Shown: positions 53,711 to 63,857, counted from the stretch's first letter. The stretch is DNA of 64,000 nucleotides from a gamma proteobacterium HTCC5015 (GCA_000155715.1 DS990599.1:239154-303153); one strand, 5' to 3'. Translations and numbers: made by a program. Notes: generated from the letters alone by a model not told the origin.

Positions 53711-54991
53711 TTAAAAATCGGCGAACACTTGCTCGGCTGCCGCCACCGTGTCGGCGATATCCTGATCGCTGTGAGCGGCACTGACAAAGCCCGCTTCAAA
53801 CGCCGAGGGCGCGAGGTAGACGCCGCGTTTGAGCAGGCCGTGGAAGAAGGTTTTGAATCGCTCTAGATCGCCATTGCCCACTTGGGCAAAGCGCGAAATG
53901 TGCGATTCGTCACTGAAGAAGAAGCCAAACATGGCACCGACGCGGTTGCTGGTGAGAGGGATGTCAGCGGACTGAGCGGCCGCTTCGATGCCCTCGGTGA
54001 GCGCTTGAGTTTTGCGGCCTAGCGCCTCGTAGAAGCCGGGCTCTGAAATGAGCTCCAGTGTGGTTAGACCCGCCGCCATTGCGATGGGATTGCCCGACAG
54101 CGTACCCGCTTGATAGACGGGGCCCAGTGGTGCGATGTGCTCCATGATCTCGCGGCGACCGCCAAAGGCACCGACGGGCATGCCGCCGCCAATGATTTTA
54201 CCTAACGTGGTGAGGTCGGGGCGGACGTTGTAGTGCGCTTGGGCGCCACCTAGAGCGACGCGGAAACCGCTCATAACTTCATCAAAAATTAGCACGCTAC
54301 CTGAAGCGTCACACACCTCGCGCAGGGCTTCTAAAAAGCCGGGTTCTGGCGGGATACAGTTCATATTGCCGGCCACGGGCTCGACGATCACGCAGGCAAT
54401 TTGCTCGCCCATCTCGGCGAATACGCGGCGCACTTCTTCGGCGTCGTTAAACGTCAGGGTGAGAGTGTGTTGGGCGGTGTCGGCTGGCACGCCCGGCGAG
54501 GTGGGCACGCCGAGGGTCAGCGCTCCCGAACCCGCTTTGACGAGTAAGCTGTCGCTGTGACCGTGATAACAGCCTTCGAATTTGACGATTTTATCGCGGC
54601 CAGTAAAACCGCGGGCGAGGCGAATTGCACTCATGGTGGCCTCCGTGCCGGAACTGACCATGCGCACCATGTCCATGGATGGCACGAGTTCACAGACCTT
54701 GTTGGCCATGCGAGTCTCGATCTCGGTGGGGGCGCCAAAGCTAAGACCGCGCTCGGCGGCGGTTTTGACGGCGTCGATCACTTCGGGGTGGGCGTGACCG
54801 AGGATCATGGGCCCCCAAGAGCCGACGTAATCGATATAGCGCTGATTGTCGCTGTCGTAGAAATAGGCGCCCTCGGCGCGCTCGACAAAGACGGGGTTGC
54901 CGCCGACGCCTGTGAAGGCGCGGACCGGCGAATTAACGCCACCGGGAATGTGTTCGCGGGCTTGTTCAAAAAGGCGTTCAGCGCGGCTCAT
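53711..54991 (-). CDS. hemL: Glutamate-1-semialdehyde 2,1-aminomutase
   Basis: A 426-residue PLP enzyme that makes 5-aminolevulinate in tetrapyrrole biosynthesis. It has the N-terminal [29 protein letters not shown] for cofactor phosphate binding, [13 protein letters not shown] with the PLP Asp, and [18 protein letters not shown] with the Schiff-base lysine near residue 265. Full length for the family. It lies near thiE-thiD, an arrangement common in Pseudomonas-like genomes, although repeat DNA separates them here. Confidence 0.98.
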   Translation of the reverse strand: MSRAERLFEQAREHIPGGVNSPVRAFTGVGGNPVFVERAEGAYFYDSDNQRYIDYVGSWGPMILGHAHPEVIDAVKTAAERGLSFGAPTEIETRMANKVCELVPSMDMVRMVSSGTEATMSAIRLARGFTGRDKIVKFEGCYHGHSDSLLVKAGSGALTLGVPTSPGVPADTAQHTLTLTFNDAEEVRRVFAEMGEQIACVIVEPVAGNMNCIPPEPGFLEALREVCDASGSVLIFDEVMSGFRVALGGAQAHYNVRPDLTTLGKIIGGGMPVGAFGGRREIMEHIAPLGPVYQAGTLSGNPIAMAAGLTTLELISEPGFYEALGRKTQALTEGIEAAAQSADIPLTSNRVGAMFGFFFSDESHISRFAQVGNGDLERFKTFFHGLLKRGVYLAPSAFEAGFVSAAHSDQDIADTVAAAEQVFADF

Positions 54992-55164
54992 AGTCTCTCC
55001 GAAATGGGGTCAAAATGTGCGCGCAGTGTAGCAAATACACGCCGTAAGCGGCATGTTCTCCTTGTCGAGGCGGGAAGAAAAAACACTGAGGCCACAGAGA
55101 TTAAAAGCAATCGGTATTTTAAGGATCTTACTCGACATCCCTGTAGGCGAAGCTGAACTTCTCA

Positions 55165-55570
55165 TGTAGCGCCTCCACCGTTGCTCCCGCGCAGGCGGGA
55201 GCCCAGTGGCTTTACTCCCCTGCTCACTCAAAGACGCTGGATTCCCGCCTACGCGGCAATCTCTGGATGTATCCGATGGACAGATTACTTTGCTCACAGG
55301 GATGTAGGTAAGGGGCGCAAGCATGAGCGGGAGCTTCAGGATACCCCAACCGAGCCACCGACGCCGTCATCCTGTGCCTTCCATCGTCATCCTGAAATTG
55401 ATTTGCCTACAGGGATGTAGGTAAGGAGCGTGAGCAGGAGCGGAAGCTTCAGGATCTCCCTATCAAGGCTTTGTTTTGGAGATTCCAGATCAAGTCTGGA
55501 ATGACGGGGGAGTGCCTAGAATGACGGGTAACGGTTAAGGGGATTCCAAGTCCAGTTTGGAATGTTAGCG
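55165..55570. repeat. Intergenic repeat mosaic, cluster 6
   Basis: Between hemL and thiE lie a family-B pair (GCTCCCGCGCAGGCGGGAGC near 55183 and ATTCCCGCCTACGCGGCAAT near 55241), 'ttcaggat' units with associated CTACAGGGATGTAGG segments (near 55298 and 55408), and family-A units (near 55483 and 55541). No gene is supported in the roughly 650 bp between the two genes. Confidence 0.8.
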
Positions 55571-55646
55571 TTGCTTTTATGGCGAAGGGCGAGATGTTTT
55601 GCGAAAGCTTGAGAGGGAGGCTTTAAAACTCTGCGCGCTCTGTGTT

Positions 55647-56297
55647 CTACGTGGCCCCTGTGTTGTCACGCCCAAGCCTAGAGTGGTCGTGCTCAAAGTG
55701 AGCCACAAACTGTCGAGTTGCCTCGGCGCTGTCTTGGGCCTCGTACAGGGCGGTAATCACGGCGAGCAAATCGGCGCCAGCGCGTATTAACTCGGGGGCT
55801 CGCTGTGTGGTGATGCCGCCGATGGCGCACTGGGGAATCGCGAGTTGCGAGCGCTGGCGATCGAGCTGTTCTAATTGGGCGCGCGGGGCGTGGGGCTTGG
55901 TCTGCGAGGGGAAAAAAGCACCAAAGGCGGCGTAGCTGGCGCCGATCTGCTGGGCGTGTTGCGCTCGCTGGATGTCATTGTAACAACTGATGCCAACGAT
56001 GGCGTGCTCGCCGAGTCGCTGGCGGGCGTGGCTGTAGGTGTCGTCATCGCGGCCTAGATGAACGCCGTCGGCCCCTACAGCCGCAGCCAACTCGATGTCG
56101 TCGTTGATGATGCAAAGGGCATTGTGATCGCGGCATAGCGTTAGCAGCGACTGCGCTTGGCGCTGACGCTTTTGGGTGTCGTCGGACTTATCGCGGTACT
56201 GCAACATGACGGCCCCCGCCGCTAGAATGTCGCGGCTGCGCGAGAGCAGCTCTGGCTCGTCGACCCCGTCGGGAGTGATAGCGTAGAGGCCGCGCAT
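55647..56297 (-). CDS. thiE: Thiamine-phosphate synthase
   Basis: A 216-residue TIM-barrel enzyme coupling HMP-PP and thiazole phosphate to thiamine phosphate. Visible motifs are LYAITPDG at the start, VMLQYRDKSDD, CIINDDIELAAAVGADGVHL and AIGGITTQRAPELIRAGAD. It overlaps thiD by one base at its start, so the two steps are co-expressed. The C-terminal 20 residues are a divergent tail. Confidence 0.95.
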   Translation of the reverse strand: MRGLYAITPDGVDEPELLSRSRDILAAGAVMLQYRDKSDDTQKRQRQAQSLLTLCRDHNALCIINDDIELAAAVGADGVHLGRDDDTYSHARQRLGEHAIVGISCYNDIQRAQHAQQIGASYAAFGAFFPSQTKPHAPRAQLEQLDRQRSQLAIPQCAIGGITTQRAPELIRAGADLLAVITALYEAQDSAEATRQFVAHFEHDHSRLGRDNTGAT

Positions 56298-57172
56298 TAT
56301 TGCAATGTGGTGTTGCCGTGGCCGCCGTGGCTCAGTGAGGCATTGTCATCGTTGTCTTCGATATCTTCCTCGGTGGCGTCTAGCGTCCAGAAAAAACGGT
56401 CGGGCTGGTGTTGACCCATGCCGAGCCTCACCGCGTTGTACAGTGCATTCCAAGTGTATTCCTGAGCGCCTTCAACGGCCTCCTCTAAGAGGATTCCGTG
56501 AGCGATCAGCCCTGCGGCGCTGGCGGCGAGGGTGCAGCCCGAACCGTGGTATTGGTGGGGGAGTCTGGGCCAGTGATAGTCGCGAACCCAGCGCTGCTCA
56601 GCAAACAGTGTATTGAGCACATCGTCGCCGGGTTCGTCGCCGCCAGTGAGTAAAACACTTTGTGCACCGGCTTCCATCAAGCCGATAGCGGCGGCCTGAC
56701 GCGTGTCGGCGCCGGCAATCAAGGTGTGTGCTTCGCGCAAATTGGGCGTGATGAGTGTCGCCTGCGGGACGAGTAAATTGAGTATGGCCTCGACCAATCC
56801 GTCGTCCGCGAGGGCGCGCCCGCTGCCGCCGCTGGCGAGCACTGGATCGAGTACGACGGGAATATCGGGGTAGTCGCTCAGTACGCTGTGAATGGCTGCG
56901 GCGACTTCGACAGAGCCGACGAGGCCAATTTTGATGACGGCGACGGGCATGTCTTCGAGCACCGCCCGAGCCTGCTGGATGATGACATTGGGGTCGACGG
57001 GATGCACAGAGATAACATCGCGGCTGTTCTGCACGGTCATTGCGGTAATGGCACCGCAGGCTTGGCAGCCCTGGCTCGATAGCGCCTCAATATCGGCGCC
57101 GATACCGGCACCGCCGCTGGGGTCAAAACCCGACAGACAAAGCACTACGGGAAAGGTGTCCATGGCATTCAT
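56297..57172 (-). CDS. thiD: Hydroxymethylpyrimidine/phosphomethylpyrimidine kinase
   Basis: A 291-residue ribokinase-fold enzyme phosphorylating HMP and HMP-P in thiamine synthesis. It has SGFDPSGGAGIGADIEA near residue 14, VLDPVLASGGSGRALADD near 110, TPNLREA near 140 and HQYHGSGCTLAASAA near 205 with the catalytic Asp region replaced by the normal GSGCT loop. The C-terminus carries an unusual acidic, then Gly/His-rich, tail. The start may be M1 or M4. It precedes thiE and is divergent from the rubredoxin gene. Confidence 0.95.
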   Translation of the reverse strand: MNAMDTFPVVLCLSGFDPSGGAGIGADIEALSSQGCQACGAITAMTVQNSRDVISVHPVDPNVIIQQARAVLEDMPVAVIKIGLVGSVEVAAAIHSVLSDYPDIPVVLDPVLASGGSGRALADDGLVEAILNLLVPQATLITPNLREAHTLIAGADTRQAAAIGLMEAGAQSVLLTGGDEPGDDVLNTLFAEQRWVRDYHWPRLPHQYHGSGCTLAASAAGLIAHGILLEEAVEGAQEYTWNALYNAVRLGMGQHQPDRFFWTLDATEEDIEDNDDNASLSHGGHGNTTLQ

Positions 57173-57266
57173 CGTCGCTTTCTCACAGATTCAGTTCATT
57201 TCGCACACTTAACAGTGTAGCGCCCCTGTGCAAGAATAGCGCCGTTTTCGACTGTGGTGAAATTCA

Positions 57267-57437
57267 ATGGAATACAAGCGTTATATGTGTGTCGTCTGTG
57301 GTTTTATCTACGACGAGCAAGAAGGCTGGCCCGATGACGATATTGCGCCAGGCACTAAATGGGAAGATGTTCCCGAGAACTGGATTTGCCCCGATTGCGG
57401 TGTTGGCAAAGAAGACTTTGAAATGGTGGAAATCTAA
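57267..57437 (+). CDS. Rubredoxin
   Basis: A 56-residue iron-sulfur electron carrier. Four cysteines in two knuckles, [10 protein letters not shown] and [12 protein letters not shown], bind one iron. The aromatic/proline core (KWEDVPENW) and the spacing between the knuckles are canonical. Such rubredoxins pass electrons to alkane hydroxylases or oxidative-stress proteins; no partner gene is adjacent. It is transcribed divergently from thiD, and repeat DNA follows. Confidence 0.95.
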   Translation: MEYKRYMCVVCGFIYDEQEGWPDDDIAPGTKWEDVPENWICPDCGVGKEDFEMVEI

Positions 57438-57539
57438 GCCATCACGCCTTGGCTCTGGCTGGCTCTCAGCCAGAGCGGCAGTAATTCGTTAGCGTGATAG
57501 CAACGCTGCCTTCCAATATGATGTTTACTGTTGTGCTCC

Positions 57540-57880
57540 CTCTCACTCCGTCATTGCGAACGCATTGAAGCAATCTGTCGATACACTCGATGGCCCGATG
57601 ACGCCATCCTGTCATCTCAGGCTCGGTCTGAAGTTTACATACCCCCCTCGTCATTCCAGACTTGATCTGGAATCTCCAAAACAAAGCCTTGATAGGGAGA
57701 TCCTGAAGCTTTCGCTCCTGCTCACGCTCCTTAGCTACATCCCTGTAGGCAAATCAATTTCAGGATGACGATGGAAGGCACAGAATGATGGCGTCGGCGG
57801 TTCGATTGGGAAATCCTGAAGTTTCCGCTCCTGCTTACGCCTCTTACCGACATCCTTGTCGGCAAGTCAAGCTCAAGATG
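57540..57880. repeat. Intergenic repeat mosaic, cluster 7
   Basis: Between rubredoxin and apaG lie a partial family-C unit (TCATTGCGAACGCATTGAAG near 57551), a family-A unit (TTCCAGACTTGATCTGGAA near 57653), and two long units with 'gggagatcctgaag' and 'ttcaggatgacg' arms enclosing CATCCCTGTAGGC (57690-57770) and CATCCTTGTCGGC (57810-57880). No gene is supported. The 'ctcctgctcacgctccttagctacatccctgtaggc' segment is the inverse of one in cluster 6. Confidence 0.8.
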
Positions 57881-57951
57881 TTAGTGGCGATGTACAGGGT
57901 AGAGGCGTCACAAAGCGTGAAGCGGCTCTCAGTTCGCGATAGAATAGAGCC

Positions 57952-58323
57952 ATGAGCGAACCCATTCACATTCAAGTTGAAACGGATTTTATTGAGGATC
58001 AAAGCGATGCCGACGAAGAGCGCTTTGTTTTTGCCTATACCATTACCATCGAAAATCACGGAGTTTTGTCGGCCAAGCTGCTCAATCGCCACTGGGTGAT
58101 TCGCGATAGCAACGGTCGCACTGAGGAGGTTCGCGGCGAGGGAGTGATTGGTGAGCAGCCCGTGATTCAGCCCGGCGAGAGCTTTTCTTACACCTCGGGT
58201 GCTATTTTGCAAACCGATGTGGGGACTATGAGCGGCTCCTATCACATGATTGATGAGGATGGCCGCCCCTTCGACGCGTCGATTCCCGAGTTTGTCCTTT
58301 CCATTCCGCGGACGCTGCACTAG
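57952..58323 (+). CDS. apaG: ApaG protein
   Basis: A 123-residue Fn3-like beta-sandwich protein. The family motifs are FVFAYTITIENHG, LLNRHWVIRDSNGRTEEVRG, GVIGEQPVIQPGESFSYTSG and GTMSGSYHMIDEDG. ApaG is linked genetically to Co2+/Mg2+ homeostasis, but its molecular role is unsettled. The apaG-apaH order is the usual one; ksgA, often upstream, is absent here. Confidence 0.96.
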   Translation: MSEPIHIQVETDFIEDQSDADEERFVFAYTITIENHGVLSAKLLNRHWVIRDSNGRTEEVRGEGVIGEQPVIQPGESFSYTSGAILQTDVGTMSGSYHMIDEDGRPFDASIPEFVLSIPRTLH

Positions 58324-58341
58324 AGCCGGTAGTGGCGCGCT

Positions 58342-59169
58342 ATGGCGGTTTATGCAATTGGCGATGTACAGGGTTGTCTCGACGAGCTGCAAGACCTGCT
58401 CGAAAAAATTGCCTATGCCGACAGCGACCAACTGTGGTTTGTGGGGGATCTCGTCAATCGTGGCCCCAAGTCCTTAGAAGCCCTTCGGTTCATCAAGCAA
58501 TTGCCCAATACCGTGGTGACTTTGGGGAATCACGATTTAAGCTTGTTGGCCACGGCCTACACGAAACGCAAAAGTGGCCGTGGCGACACCATTAAGCCGA
58601 TCTTAAAAGCGAGCGACCGAGAAGAATTACTGCTTTGGTTGCGCCAGCAAAAATTGTTTCACTGCGATAAAACGCTGAATTTTTCCATGTGCCATGCGGG
58701 TTTGCCGCCCCAGTGGACGGTGAAAAAGGCGGCCAAGCGAGCCGCCGAGGTGGAGAGCGCTTTGCGCGGAGACCACTTCGTTGAATTTTTGGCCAATATG
58801 TACGGCAATGAGCCCAAGCGTTGGGATAAGCAGCTGAGCGGTTACGAACGCTTGCGATTTATTACAAACTGCCTGACCCGATTGCGCTACTGCTCTCCAA
58901 AGGGCGATCTCGAACTCAAGCAAAAGGGCGCGCCGAAAAAGTCGGGCAAAGGCGCCTATCGTCCTTGGTTTGATTTGCCCGAGCGCCGCTCTCAGGGGCA
59001 GCGCATAGTGTTTGGTCATTGGTCGACGCTGGGGCTGCTGTGTCGCGATGATCTTTACGCCATCGACACGGGGTGTCTGTGGGGAGGAGAACTGACCGCA
59101 CTGCGCCTCGATACGGCGGTGCCGCAAATTTTTCAGGTGCCCGCTCGCGAAGGTCTAGAGCCCTTTTAG
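58342..59169 (+). CDS. apaH: Diadenosine tetraphosphatase (symmetrical)
   Basis: A 275-residue metallophosphatase that splits Ap4A into two ADP and decaps Np4-RNA. Metal-binding motifs are YAIGDVQGCLDEL, VGDLVNRGPKSLE and TLGNHDLSLLA, with FSMCHAGLPPQW and VFGHWSTLGL completing the active site. It starts 18 bp after apaG and is probably co-transcribed. Length is normal. Confidence 0.97.
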   Translation: MAVYAIGDVQGCLDELQDLLEKIAYADSDQLWFVGDLVNRGPKSLEALRFIKQLPNTVVTLGNHDLSLLATAYTKRKSGRGDTIKPILKASDREELLLWLRQQKLFHCDKTLNFSMCHAGLPPQWTVKKAAKRAAEVESALRGDHFVEFLANMYGNEPKRWDKQLSGYERLRFITNCLTRLRYCSPKGDLELKQKGAPKKSGKGAYRPWFDLPERRSQGQRIVFGHWSTLGLLCRDDLYAIDTGCLWGGELTALRLDTAVPQIFQVPAREGLEPF

Positions 59170-59210
59170 GTCGCGTGTTATAACGGCCTTCGAATTTATC
59201 GAGATGATCT

Positions 59211-59996
59211 ATGCTGCACTACCCAGAGATTGACCCTGTCGCCTTGTCCATTGGTTCTTTGAGCATCCATTGGTACGGGGTGATGTACCTGTTGGGCTTT
59301 GCCGGATTTTGGTGGATGGGAACGCGCCGCGCCCGCCGCAGCGATACGCCGCTAAATGCTGAGCAAGTGGGCGACTTTTTATTTTATGGCGCCCTCGGTG
59401 TGATTTTGGGGGGGCGCATTGGTTACATGCTGTTTTATGGCTGGGATGTGCTGGCGGATAACCCACTGAATATTTTGCGGGTTTGGGATGGCGGGATGGC
59501 TTTCCACGGTGGTTTGCTCGGTGTGATTGCCGCCATGTGGTGGTACGCCAAGCGCCTTGGTATCCGCTTTTTTCAGCTGGCTGATTTTGTTGCGCCGATG
59601 GTGCCGATTGGTTTGCTGACGGGGCGCATTGGCAACTTCATCAACGGCGAATTGTGGGGGGCGCCCGCTCCGGATTTTCCTCTGGCCATGGTTTACGAGG
59701 GCGTCGCCCGCCACCCATCGATGCTCTATGAGGCGCTGTTAGAGGGCCTCTTGCTGTTGATTGTCCTCATGGTTTACAGCCGCAAGCCGCGGCCTTTGAT
59801 GACCGTGTCGGGCCTGTTTTTGCTCGGCTATGGCGCGGCTCGCTTTGCCGTAGAGTTTGTGCGCTTGCCCGATGCTCACATTGGTTACCTCGCAGGGGGC
59901 TGGTTCACCATGGGGCAATTGCTGACTCTGCCTATGTTAGCCTATGGCGCTTGGTTGTTTGTACGCGGCTGGCAGCGTCGCGAGGTGATCTCATGA
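59211..59996 (+). CDS. lgt: Prolipoprotein diacylglyceryl transferase
   Basis: A 261-residue inner-membrane enzyme transferring diacylglycerol from phosphatidylglycerol to lipobox cysteine. Seven helices are apparent. It has the conserved FHGGLLGVI with the essential His near residue 99, the Lgt signature [15 protein letters not shown], and a C-terminal MGQLLTLPM. It overlaps thyA by 4 bp (ATGA), the classic lgt-thyA coupling. Confidence 0.97.
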   Translation: MLHYPEIDPVALSIGSLSIHWYGVMYLLGFAGFWWMGTRRARRSDTPLNAEQVGDFLFYGALGVILGGRIGYMLFYGWDVLADNPLNILRVWDGGMAFHGGLLGVIAAMWWYAKRLGIRFFQLADFVAPMVPIGLLTGRIGNFINGELWGAPAPDFPLAMVYEGVARHPSMLYEALLEGLLLLIVLMVYSRKPRPLMTVSGLFLLGYGAARFAVEFVRLPDAHIGYLAGGWFTMGQLLTLPMLAYGAWLFVRGWQRREVIS

Positions 59997-60826
59997 AACA
60001 GTATTTAGAACTTATGCAGCGCGTGCTCGATGAAGGCGTGCGAAAAGACGATCGCACGGGGACGGGCACGCTGTCGGTATTTGGTCACCAAATGCGCTTT
60101 GATTTGAGCCAGGGCTTTCCCATGGTGACCACCAAAAAGCTGCATCTTCGCTCCATCGTTCACGAGCTACTGTGGTTTTTAAAAGGCGAAACCAATATCG
60201 CCTACTTAAAAGACAATGGCGTGTCGATTTGGGACGAGTGGGCGACGGAGGAAGGCGATCTCGGCCCCGTTTACGGTAAACAGTGGCGCAGTTGGGAGGG
60301 GCCGAACGGTGAGGTGGTGGATCAAATTGAACAGTTGATTCATGACATTAAAACAAACCCCGATTCGCGGCGCCTAATGGTCAGTGCGTGGAATCCCGCG
60401 CTGTTGCCCGATACGAGGAAAGCGCCTCACGAGAACGCCGCCGACGGCAAACAGGCGCTGCCGCCGTGCCACACTTTGTTTCAGTTCTATGTGGCGGATG
60501 GCAAATTGTCGTGCCAGCTCTACCAGCGCAGTGGCGATGTCTTTCTCGGCGTGCCATTTAACATTGCCTCTTACGCTTTGTTGACCTGTATGGTGGCGCA
60601 AGTGTGTGACCTAGAAGTGGGTGATTTTATTCATACACTGGGTGATGCGCATTTGTACTCCAATCACATGGAGCAAACTCAGTTGCAGCTGAGTCGAGAT
60701 CCTTTGCCCTTGCCTCGATTAAAGTTGAATCCGGCCGTTAAGAATATTTTTGAATTCACTTTTGACGACATCGAAGTCGTTGATTACCAGTCACATCCAC
60801 ATATCAAAGCGCCCGTTGCTGTGTAA
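59993..60826 (+). CDS. thyA: Thymidylate synthase
   Basis: A 277-residue enzyme converting dUMP to dTMP using methylene-tetrahydrofolate. It has [23 protein letters not shown], the catalytic [12 protein letters not shown] cysteine, [19 protein letters not shown] and [13 protein letters not shown] short insert (about residues 137-150, [13 protein letters not shown]) makes it longer than E. coli ThyA (264). The ATG at 59993 overlaps the lgt stop codon. A MITE begins 42 bp after the stop codon. Confidence 0.97.
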   Translation: MKQYLELMQRVLDEGVRKDDRTGTGTLSVFGHQMRFDLSQGFPMVTTKKLHLRSIVHELLWFLKGETNIAYLKDNGVSIWDEWATEEGDLGPVYGKQWRSWEGPNGEVVDQIEQLIHDIKTNPDSRRLMVSAWNPALLPDTRKAPHENAADGKQALPPCHTLFQFYVADGKLSCQLYQRSGDVFLGVPFNIASYALLTCMVAQVCDLEVGDFIHTLGDAHLYSNHMEQTQLQLSRDPLPLPRLKLNPAVKNIFEFTFDDIEVVDYQSHPHIKAPVAV

Positions 60827-60868
60827 TAGTAAAGCCATAAAGGCGACATAGAGCGCCTCTGAATACTA

Positions 60869-61133
60869 GGGCCTGTTAACACAAATTTGATGGTCACTGT
60901 TGTGACTAAAAAAGCGCCAATCAAGGCGCAAGGAGCGTGGTTTGGTGAATCCAAATGAGCGACGAGCAACGATGAGTGGCGCTTTTTTAGCCACAACCCG
61001 AAGGGCTGGAGCTATTTTCCGCCCAGCTGCGTTATCAGTCGTTTGTGTAGACGTACTACACGGCACTCCTTCTGCCTTGCTGGGCAGGAAAATGGCTTCC
61101 AGCAGAGATCATAAAATTTTTGTTAACAGGCCC
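60869..61133. mobile_element. MITE, 265 bp, copy 2 (downstream of thyA)
   Basis: The same 265-bp element as at 38346-38610, in the same orientation, with the same terminal inverted repeats (one base altered at the right end: AAATTTTTGTTAACAGGCCC) and TA on both sides (60867-60868 and 61134-61135). About three substitutions distinguish the copies, implying recent movement. It encodes no transposase. It lies between thyA and the next acyltransferase gene, whose ribosome site begins about ten bases after the element. Confidence 0.9.
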
Positions 61134-61154
61134 TAATAACAACGGGGGGTTGCC

Positions 61155-61742
61155 GTGCAGGTACCACAGCCACAGAGCCACACACCCACGCGCGGCAATG
61201 CGTTTTCGCGCTGGCTGGGGCGCAGCATTTTAGCCATGATGGGCTGGCGAATTGAGGGCCAGCTGCCGAATGTGAACCGCTGTGTGGTCATTGGCGCTCC
61301 GCACACCAGCAATTGGGATTTTGTGGTGGGCATGTCTGCTATGTTGGCGTTGAGCGTGCGCGCTTCATGGATGGGCAAGCATCAAATCTTTATTTGGCCC
61401 GTTAAATATATTTGGCACTTTCTGGGCGGAATTCCCACTTTTCGAGATAAGCACCTAGGCGCTGTGGCTCAGCGTGTGGCGCTGTTTCAAGAGCGGGAAT
61501 CGCTGTATCTCGGCATTACGCCCGAGGGGACGAGAGAGCGTGTCGATCAGTGGAAGAGCGGGTTTTACCATATTGCGGATCAAGCGGGCGTGCCGATTTT
61601 TCCGGTAAGCTTTGATTACGATAAAAAAGTGTTTTATCTCGGTGAGCTGTTCTATCCCACGGGCGATGTTGAGGCCGATATCGCCCAATTGCGTCAATAC
61701 TATCAACAGTTTGCCGCTTGCTACCCCGAAAAAGCCGGGTAG
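61155..61742 (+). CDS. Lysophospholipid acyltransferase family protein
   Basis: A 195-residue acyltransferase with the HX4D catalytic motif in GAPHTSNWDFVVG and PEGTRERVDQWKSGFYHIA, resembling short PlsC-like proteins of unknown acceptor. One hydrophobic segment lies near residues 20-31. The start is GTG at 61155 after GGGGGGTTGCC. A MITE ends about 20 bp upstream, so its original promoter may have been separated from the gene. Confidence 0.87.
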   Translation: MQVPQPQSHTPTRGNAFSRWLGRSILAMMGWRIEGQLPNVNRCVVIGAPHTSNWDFVVGMSAMLALSVRASWMGKHQIFIWPVKYIWHFLGGIPTFRDKHLGAVAQRVALFQERESLYLGITPEGTRERVDQWKSGFYHIADQAGVPIFPVSFDYDKKVFYLGELFYPTGDVEADIAQLRQYYQQFAACYPEKAG

Positions 61743-61875
61743 TGCCGATTTTATCGGGCAGAGAGTCTTCGCCGCAGAGCTTCAGCGGTCGTAGGTCGGA
61801 GTTCAGTCCGACAAAAGTCTATTGGAGGAGGCCGATGGATGTCTATGTGTTCTTTGAGGCTTCGCTGCCAGTGAC

Positions 61876-62385
61876 CTAACGATCAACTCGCTCGTAGCGA
61901 CAAAAACGATACTGAAAACTCGGTTGCTCGCCGATGGCCTCTTGCTGATGCGTTTCCTCGGCAGTGCACGTCCAACTGCCGTCGTCCCACTCGGGGAAAA
62001 AGGCATCGCCCTCAATATCTAAGTCGATATGCGTTAAGTGCAGCACATCCGCTCTTGGTAGCGCCTGTTGATAGAGCTGGGCGCCGCCCATGAGCATGAT
62101 GTCGCGTTGATCACTCAGTAGCGCGAGTGCGTCGTCCAACGAATGAACGACTTCGACGCCCTCGGCTTTAAACTCGGTATTGCGGGTGACCACCACATTG
62201 GCTCGCCCAGGCAGTGGCCGTCCAATCGAGTCCCATGTTTTTCGGCCCATAACGATAGGCTTGCCCATGGTGGTGGCTTTAAAGTGCTGAAGGTCGGCGG
62301 ACAGCCGCCAAGGCAGCGTGTTGTTGCGGCCTATGACGCGACGATTGGCGGTGGCGGCGATCAAGTGGAGGGTGGGTTGAGTCAT
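61876..62385 (-). CDS. folA: Dihydrofolate reductase
   Basis: A 169-residue NADPH-dependent enzyme regenerating tetrahydrofolate, functionally paired with ThyA. It has IGRNNTLPWRLSADLQHFK with the catalytic acidic position, MGRKTWDSIGRPLPGR, and IMLMGGAQLYQQALPRAD. The ATG at 62385 gives MTQPTLHLIAA; an upstream TTG adds six residues. It is convergent with the acyltransferase gene and not in an operon with thyA, about 1 kb away. Confidence 0.97.
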   Translation of the reverse strand: MTQPTLHLIAATANRRVIGRNNTLPWRLSADLQHFKATTMGKPIVMGRKTWDSIGRPLPGRANVVVTRNTEFKAEGVEVVHSLDDALALLSDQRDIMLMGGAQLYQQALPRADVLHLTHIDLDIEGDAFFPEWDDGSWTCTAEETHQQEAIGEQPSFQYRFCRYERVDR

Positions 62386-62666
62386 GGAGCAGTACTCTAT
62401 CAAGCTATGCGTATTGTCGACAGTCTAAAATGACATTGTTGTGACAGCGTGCAGGCCATTGGTAGCGCGGGTTAGCGCTCATTTTAAATGGTTTGTAATT
62501 GCTTGTTGATGGGTTGGGTTATCTGTCCTATTATCGAGCGCGAGCACTGTAAAAAATTGTTATTTTGCCGCCGCAGCGGTGAGGGCTGCACCCGGGCAAC
62601 TCTCGTAGCGATTTTAAGCGGGCTCGTTTTAAGCAATCACAATCTTCTTATAAGAGGCTTTAATCA

Positions 62667-63644
62667 ATGAAACTAGTACGCAAAGCAGTTCTGGCTACCG
62701 CGGTAGCTGCATCTATGGCCCCCATGGCCGCTTCCGCTGACGCAAAACTCTACGGTGAAGTAGACTTGGCCGTTGCTTTAGAAACGGCTGAAGAAAATGC
62801 TTTTGCTGTCACAGGGTCGCCTGTGGGTGATAACCGCATTGGATTCGGTGGTGAAACTGAAATGTACGACGGCGGTGCAATCACTTATCAAGCAGAAGTT
62901 GCTATTACGCCTGAGCAAAACAATGCTGGCTTCGCCAGTAACTACCATTCATACATCGGCTATAAAACGGACGGGTATGAGTTGCGAGCGGGTAACCAGC
63001 ACCTTCCCCTGCGTAAAGTCATGGATCAAGCCGACCTTTTCATGGGAACCTACTTGGATCAAAGCCCGCTAATGCCAACAACAACGGTTGGGGCCTCTGT
63101 TCCTAACTCTGTCATGGCCTTAGGTGGCGATGATGCAATGAAGTGGGCTTTTTCTGTTGACTTTCAAAGTGAAAACCCCAATGACCCCGATTCGTTCGAT
63201 GGGCATCGCTATGGTGCCGCCGTTGACATGAGTGCGTCGGATACATTGTCTTTTGCAGTTGGTGCAGAGTTTGTTACAGACAACTACATGGCTTTGGGTG
63301 CAACAGCTAATATGGACCTAGGTGGTGGTACTGCATTGGTTGCGGGTGTCAATATGCAGGATAACGATGCGAACGACACAACGCCAATGGGCATGACTTT
63401 TGGTTTGAGCATGGCTGCGAGTGATCGCACCACCTACAAAGCTCAACTGGGTATGTTAGATCCCGATACAGGTGCCGATAACGCTATGCTAATTGGCGCA
63501 GGTGTTGATCACAAAGTGGCTGATAATGCGACTACTTATGCGCTTGTTGGTATTGGACAAGATGGCGGCTTGACGACTACAGGTGGTGTTGATGCTGATG
63601 CTGCTGCCAACGTTTTCGCTGTAGGTGTCAAATTGAGCTTCTAA
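62667..63644 (+). CDS. Outer-membrane porin
   Basis: A 325-residue protein with a signal peptide ending AAASA (about residue 24) and a mature part of alternating amphipathic strands starting AKLYGEVDLAV and ending with a C-terminal Phe (VGVKLSF), the BAM recognition signal. The pattern matches general (Gram-negative Porin_4-like) trimeric porins. It is followed by a strong terminator and by a second porin gene in the same orientation. Substrate preference is unknown. Confidence 0.9.
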   Translation: MKLVRKAVLATAVAASMAPMAASADAKLYGEVDLAVALETAEENAFAVTGSPVGDNRIGFGGETEMYDGGAITYQAEVAITPEQNNAGFASNYHSYIGYKTDGYELRAGNQHLPLRKVMDQADLFMGTYLDQSPLMPTTTVGASVPNSVMALGGDDAMKWAFSVDFQSENPNDPDSFDGHRYGAAVDMSASDTLSFAVGAEFVTDNYMALGATANMDLGGGTALVAGVNMQDNDANDTTPMGMTFGLSMAASDRTTYKAQLGMLDPDTGADNAMLIGAGVDHKVADNATTYALVGIGQDGGLTTTGGVDADAAANVFAVGVKLSF

Positions 63645-63666
63645 GTTAAGTTTAATTGGTATCTGG

Positions 63667-63694
63667 AAAAGGCGCCTTCGGGCGCCTTTTTTTT
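63667..63694 (+). terminator. Intrinsic terminator after the first porin gene
   Basis: The stem AAAAGGCGCC/GGCGCCTTTT with loop TTCG is followed by a T-run, about 22 bp after the stop codon. Confidence 0.92.
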
Positions 63695-63857
63695 ATGGGT
63701 GTGGCTCAAAAATCTTAATATAAGCTGAGATATGAGTGAGCACTGCTTTGCAGAAAAATGAATTAAATATGACGAAATGACTTATATGTAATAAATATGT
63801 AACAAACTGCTTAGATACTGCACGCGTTAATTTCACTCATGCTTAGAGGGTCACCGA

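Noticed and set aside
61835..61879. Fourteen-residue open frame (MDVYVFFEASLPVT) after a strong GGAGGAG motif at the folA 3' end
   Set aside because: Too short to judge; the purine-rich motif may be part of a GTCGGA...TCCGAC repeat remnant, and the frame overlaps the folA stop codon.
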